NCBI RefSeq assembly: GCF_019925205.1
Contig: NC_083560.1
Location: forward strand, 54,854,270-54,918,269
Direction: 5' to 3'
Length of the DNA: 64,000 nt
DNA from: Metopolophium dirhodum
Lineage: Eukaryota; Arthropoda; Insecta; Hemiptera; Aphididae
Made by a program: the position numbers and the translations under genes. Below are positions 59,889 to 64,000 of the stretch, piece after piece; position 1 is the stretch's first letter, and each line of letters starts with the position of its first letter. Below the pieces are notes generated by a model. The model saw nothing but the letters and a program-made list of their open reading frames with translations. It had not been told where the DNA came from and made no database searches.

Positions 59889-60447
59889 CTAATACTTGGT
59901 ATGATTGTTGATTTTGAGAATCGTTGGTGTCAAAAGGAGGATATATGGTTCCTTGTCTGGTTTCTTGGTGATGATATTCAGATTTTCGGGTTGATCAACC
60001 GTTCCTGGTTGTTGATGTAGTTGATTCTCTAGCATTTTACCATTGGCATCGTTTACTAGTTTCATCATATCAATTTTTAAAATTCTTTTTGAACGTGGAT
60101 TCAACAGTTTTATATCTGGTAAGAGGCTTTTTAAAAAGTCCATATCTGGATCATTGTCATCAGTCTTGACCTGTGCTTTTTTTTTATTACTGAAGTAACC
60201 AGTAACTACTTTATTCAACTCATCTATTGATGATGTATTAGTTTTTTTTTTTACATGACCGTTCTTGGGAATACTCTGAATGGGGTTTTTGGAACTTTCA
60301 GCATATGATATAGAAGTATTAATTTCATCTTCATGTGCCTCATCACTTTCTGAATCATCATCAAAATTTCCATGTGCTTGTATTGTTTATAAATTTTTCA
60401 ATTTCCTGTACTAATTGAATACTTACAATAGTGTCTTGCTCAACCAT
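59889..60447 (-). pseudogene. MADF/BESS-type gene, probably internally deleted
   Basis: The minus strand begins with ATG (60447) and about 28 codons including 'VSIQLVQEIEKF', resembling the first helix of a MADF (Myb/SANT-like) DNA-binding domain. It then meets a stop in that frame. From about 60375 another frame stays open to 59889: an acidic Ser/Asp/Glu-rich linker ('FDDDSESDEAHEDE'), a Lys/Asn-rich stretch, and a C-terminal BESS-like motif ('DMDFLKSLLPDIKLLN') as in MADF-BESS regulators. Most of a normal MADF domain (about 85 residues) is missing. Splicing within the roughly 50 bases between the parts would not keep the frame, so a deletion plus frameshift is the simplest reading. A longer gene with distant exons is the alternative. 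Confidence 0.5.
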
Positions 60448-60518
60448 ATTATTAACTTATAATATAAGCATAAATTAATCAATAGTAAAGAATATGAATA
60501 TTCAATAAAAATTTTCAC

Positions 60519-60712
60519 CGCACTGCAAGAAAATACTGCCAATGACTGGTTTTTGCGGCGGGCATGATGTGCGCCGCCAACGCGCCGCCGCCACACTGCA
60601 TCGGTGTGGGCATTCCCATAAGATAACATGTGTTCTATTTTTAATTCGGCACTGCGCGCAGAGCGCCGCAAACTCGCCGCCGCCGCACTGCATTGGTGTG
60701 CGCCGGGCCTAA
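60519..60712. mobile_element. GC-rich DNA-transposon-like terminus with direct repeats
   Basis: Two direct copies of a roughly 39-bp GC-rich motif lie at 60571-60609 and 60663-60700 (both with cgccgccgcc, then actgcat and ggtgtg). The right edge reads cgccgggcctaaca. The segment is sharply GC-rich within AT-rich DNA. Closely spaced repeats near an edge are typical of transposase-binding sites, but I did not find the matching opposite end or a target duplication, so the superfamily is open. Confidence 0.45.
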
Positions 60713-60764
60713 CAGTAAATAATACATTTTTTAAAATAACTTTTGAAGATGTGAAAAAGTGAAT

Positions 60765-61150
60765 ATCCAAAATTTAATTTGACTTACCGTAGACGTTTTT
60801 TTATGATAAAAGTAGACAAACTTATGAGGAATAATTTATACATTTTCAAACCGTAGATATAAAAGAATATTTTTATTTATTTCTAACTCCAAATAATTTG
60901 CAAATTTTCGTTATTTTTACAAATGTTGTCAAAATTTAAACTTCAGACGCTCATAAAAAATATTGTGGACACTCAACTTTATTTTTAATTTCCACTAACT
61001 TACGACGTACGAGGAACCTTGTATTACATTTTCAAGTTTTTTTACACTGCCCCCTCCACTGGTTTTAAAAACTACTGGGAATTTTAGAATTTTTAATTTT
61101 GACCTCCAATGCATCAACTATATTGAAATAAATTAGCCCCGCATTTCTAA
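60765..61150 (+). repeat. Dispersed repeat family, internally deleted copy I
   Basis: Forward blocks matching copy A from about 12056 (gacaaacttatgagga, then tttgcaaattttcg) jump to the part near 12620 (aaaactactgggaatttt; tttgacctcc). The middle is missing. Confidence 0.55.
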
Positions 61151-63365
61151 CTTGGTACCTATACTTTTTGTTGGATGTCATCACTGATAGTATTTATTTG
61201 TATTAGTTTATTTGTAAAATATAAATTGATAAAATTGTTTCATTGTCATATTTGGAAAAATTTGCTGAATATTATAGCAAAATCGGAATAAGTTAGTATA
61301 ATTATTTTACCAATTATTGATATTATTTGAAGTAGGTGTTGATAGTCTTACATTTACAATAACGCGTATACTAGAGAATATAGTTAAAATTAATGTCACG
61401 TCCAACAGATGAACATAATACACCAAATCTCGTAAACTATTAAAATTCTCATATAGAAAGGATATAATCGGTAAACAACAAAAAGAAAATCAGCGCTGCC
61501 ACAAAAACAGAAATAAAATACCACTTATTTCAATTCCACCCATGTCTACGGAACACACCCTACATTATTATAATATTACATGCAATGTATATAGTATGAC
61601 TGTAATAGAAACATAAATTGTCGTAATTATAATACATTTTCGTAATATAAATAAACTATAAAATGGCAATAGAAATAGAGTTAAAATCTATGTTCAGAAG
61701 CATTTTTGGTAAGCAATGATGCCTTATCGTCGTCAAATTAAAAATGTAACAAATCCATTACTACTCAATGGTGAGGTACACTCGAAAAGACAAAAGTCGA
61801 AAACATCTATACAAAAATACTGCAGAGCGACTTCACCTGTTTTTTTTTATATAATTATTTATATCCTTTACAATTATTATTATTATTATGCTCTTTTACA
61901 TTTTTTGAATGGCCTGTTGTATAATAAATTATAAGGGTCAAAATGATGTCTACAATTTAAATTACTCCTTTTAGTTCCATAAAATATAGTATAGGTACTA
62001 TACAAGTCATCACAGATTAAAATAGGACGTTGTGGATATCAAAAATGCTTGACAGAGGCCATTAATTTTGTCTCGCAGTGTTATCGAAAATCTGTATTTT
62101 TATAACGTGTATTGGTATAGCCGTTATAGTGGTATTAGTTAAAACAATAGGTATAATAATAATATTATTGTAATAATACACATTCACGACGTGGGCTATA
62201 CCAAATGTTTATTTTTATCATCGGGGGCAGAAGCAAAACAAAATATAATAAAGTAATAATACCCTGGCCGATAACAAACGCTTAAATTATAATATATTTA
62301 TAATATTATATTGTATTGTATCGTTTGCGTATCACATTTATTTTGTGTTAATTCAGGATTATGCAAAATGTAACGGTTGTTCCTTGAGGGTGACATAATG
62401 CTGGTATTAACTATTATAATGTGTTTAATATATTCGTACGAGAATCCCTGATTTTAATTTAGAATTCTAATGTTATTTTTATTTTTTTTAAAAATCTGGT
62501 TGAATCGTACAATCAGCTCTTTAAAGGTTATAACTGATCTGTTGATCACTGTTGTAAGACCCAGTTGTTGTATTTGAAAAGCAATATAAATATTAATGTC
62601 ACAAACATAGGTATAATATTATGCATTCATTAATAAATTCATTCTTATTTTACCAATTCAATATTATATAATATATTAAGGATATACCGTTTTTGTCACA
62701 TTTCACGAGATTTATACGTTTTTATACGTTGTAATTAGTAATAATTGTAGGTAAGGCAAAGAGCTAGGTGGTGTATGAGAAGGGAATATATTATATGGCT
62801 TTATTCAGTTTTTTTAGTTTTAATTTTTCAATGCACCACTTAGTATTGTACCTACCAGTTATATTATTGTCCTTGGATGCTTGAATCATGAGAAATTATA
62901 CATTTTACTATGATGAACGTATTTTCTTTCATTACAATCTATTATCGAATTGAAAATGTACCTGTTAACAGTGTTGTTAAAATACTTTTAAAAAGTATTT
63001 AAGTAATTTACTCAATACTTTTAAAATTAAGTATTTAAAATACCTCCAAAATACTATAAAGAGTTAAGTATTTGACAGTGTTTGGACTTATCTAGATAAT
63101 TATTTGTTCATCTTTTATCTTATCTAGATAAATAGTTACAAGGTATCTAAACGTCGAATATCTAATCGAAGCTAATAATCGACGTAAACCGATATCGAAT
63201 TGTCCATAAATGATAAATATATAATATAATATTTTTATTATGTTGAAGGATAAACATAACGGCGCGTTTTTTTTTTATTTAACAAGTTTGATAAATAGAA
63301 ACAAATTAAAAATTAAAATAACAAAAAAAAACGCTTTAAAACTTTGAGTACCTTATACCTACTTG
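61151..63365. other. Intergenic DNA with a possible hAT end
   Basis: AT-rich, without supported frames. At 62969 cagtgttgttaaaatacttt and the following AAGTATTT-rich stretch resemble one end of a hAT element, but no inverted partner was found. A taatctagata-type patch lies near 63100. Confidence 0.35.
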
Positions 63366-64000
63366 CGCAACACCAATTTTTGACAAAATTGATTTTGTTA
63401 TATGTTGTAGTATTCAAAGACAGCAGCTGTTAGATACTTGAGATTTTCTTAAAATATTATGCTATTATTATTTTGTTATTACAATTTCATAGTATAAAAT
63501 ATTTATCTAAGACATAGTACGATAAGTAATTGAACGTTCATGTGTATACACGATTCATTATACATACCTACTTTACGTCATGTAGAGGAAGTTACCGATA
63601 CTATAGTTTATGTGTATACAAAATCAAATTTCTGTTGTGTATTTTTTATACAGTACAACAATTTGAAAATAGATTTGTTGGTTACGAAAGTTGTACGTAT
63701 CTATAAACATTCTTTAGTTAAACTTTAATCTTAGATTTACGATCTACGGTTTTTATTTATAATATCAAATATTGACAAAATACGGAAAAATCACGAAAAT
63801 TAGCAAATTATTTTGAGTTGAGAATTCATAAAAATTTTTCTTTGTAATCTAAGATTTGAAAATTTAATACAAGATTATCCATAAGTTTGTCAAAAAAAAA
63901 TATCTACAAGAAAGTCAAATTAAATTTTTATGAACGTTTGAAATTCATATTTTTACAACATTTGATATTCACTCGAAATATCATGTAACGATTTTCTTAT
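63366..64000 (-). repeat. Dispersed repeat family, copy J (cut by the window end)
   Basis: 63366-63420 and about 63735-64000 match successive parts of copy G (for example aatacggaaaaatcacgaaa near 63780 and gatattcactcga near 63964), separated by an unrelated or deleted stretch. The copy probably continues beyond 64000. Confidence 0.6.

Noticed and set aside
1..64000. CRISPR array, prokaryotic operon or phage-like system
   Set aside because: The sequence is eukaryotic with GT-AG introns and retroelements. The repeats found are dispersed or tandem without regular unique spacers.

Overview
The window is an AT-rich animal nuclear sequence with spliced genes and dense transposable elements. The gene content (axonemal dynein intermediate chain, OMA1-type mitochondrial protease, C2H2 and MADF/BESS-type fragments, Ty1/copia and LINE retroelements) fits an insect. 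The style of the dispersed repeats suggests a hemipteran, most likely an aphid. That assignment is inference, because nothing here was searched against a database.

Three intact coding units stand out. (1) 7337-8308 (+) is a GC-rich, single-exon M48 metallopeptidase of the OMA1 family. (2) 26144-30861 (+) is a structurally complete Ty1/copia retrotransposon: identical 272-bp LTRs, a GTAAT target duplication, an initiator-tRNA-type primer site and one 1320-codon gag-pol frame. (3) 45007-50383 (-) is a ten-exon gene for the axonemal outer-arm dynein intermediate chain DNAI2. I could assemble it end to end: 578 codons, with every splice phase consistent.

Most of the rest is mobile-element debris. 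Four LINE relics lie at 8.5-9.6 kb (-), 25.4-26.1 plus 30.9-31.3 kb (-, split by the copia insertion), 32.2-33.5 kb (+) and 34.5-36.6 kb (+). Two related tRNA-type SINE copies lie at 25.0 and 37.3 kb. DNA-transposon derivatives with recognisable ends lie at 5489-6234 (Mutator-like, 9-bp duplication), 14335-14745 (hAT-like) and 56567-57310 (mariner-like fold-back). The commonest element is an unclassified dispersed repeat of about 1.47 kb, with about ten full or partial copies on both strands, including a tail-to-tail pair at 50.9-53.7 kb beside the DNAI2 5' end.

A C2H2 zinc-finger family has left four minus-strand pieces (24.1-24.7, 31.4-31.6, 53.7-54.5 and 55.1 kb). All are damaged or fragmentary. 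A MADF/BESS-type fragment (59.9-60.4 kb) lies beside a GC-rich transposon-like terminus.

Long stretches (0-5.4, 16.9-22.7, 37.4-42.3, 57.3-58.8, 61.2-63.3 kb) show no coding region I can support. Several CpG-rich patches inside them could be promoters or non-coding first exons. I found no CRISPR array, operon or clearly new multi-gene system. The best candidates for something undescribed are the dispersed repeat family and the GC-rich OMA1 copy.
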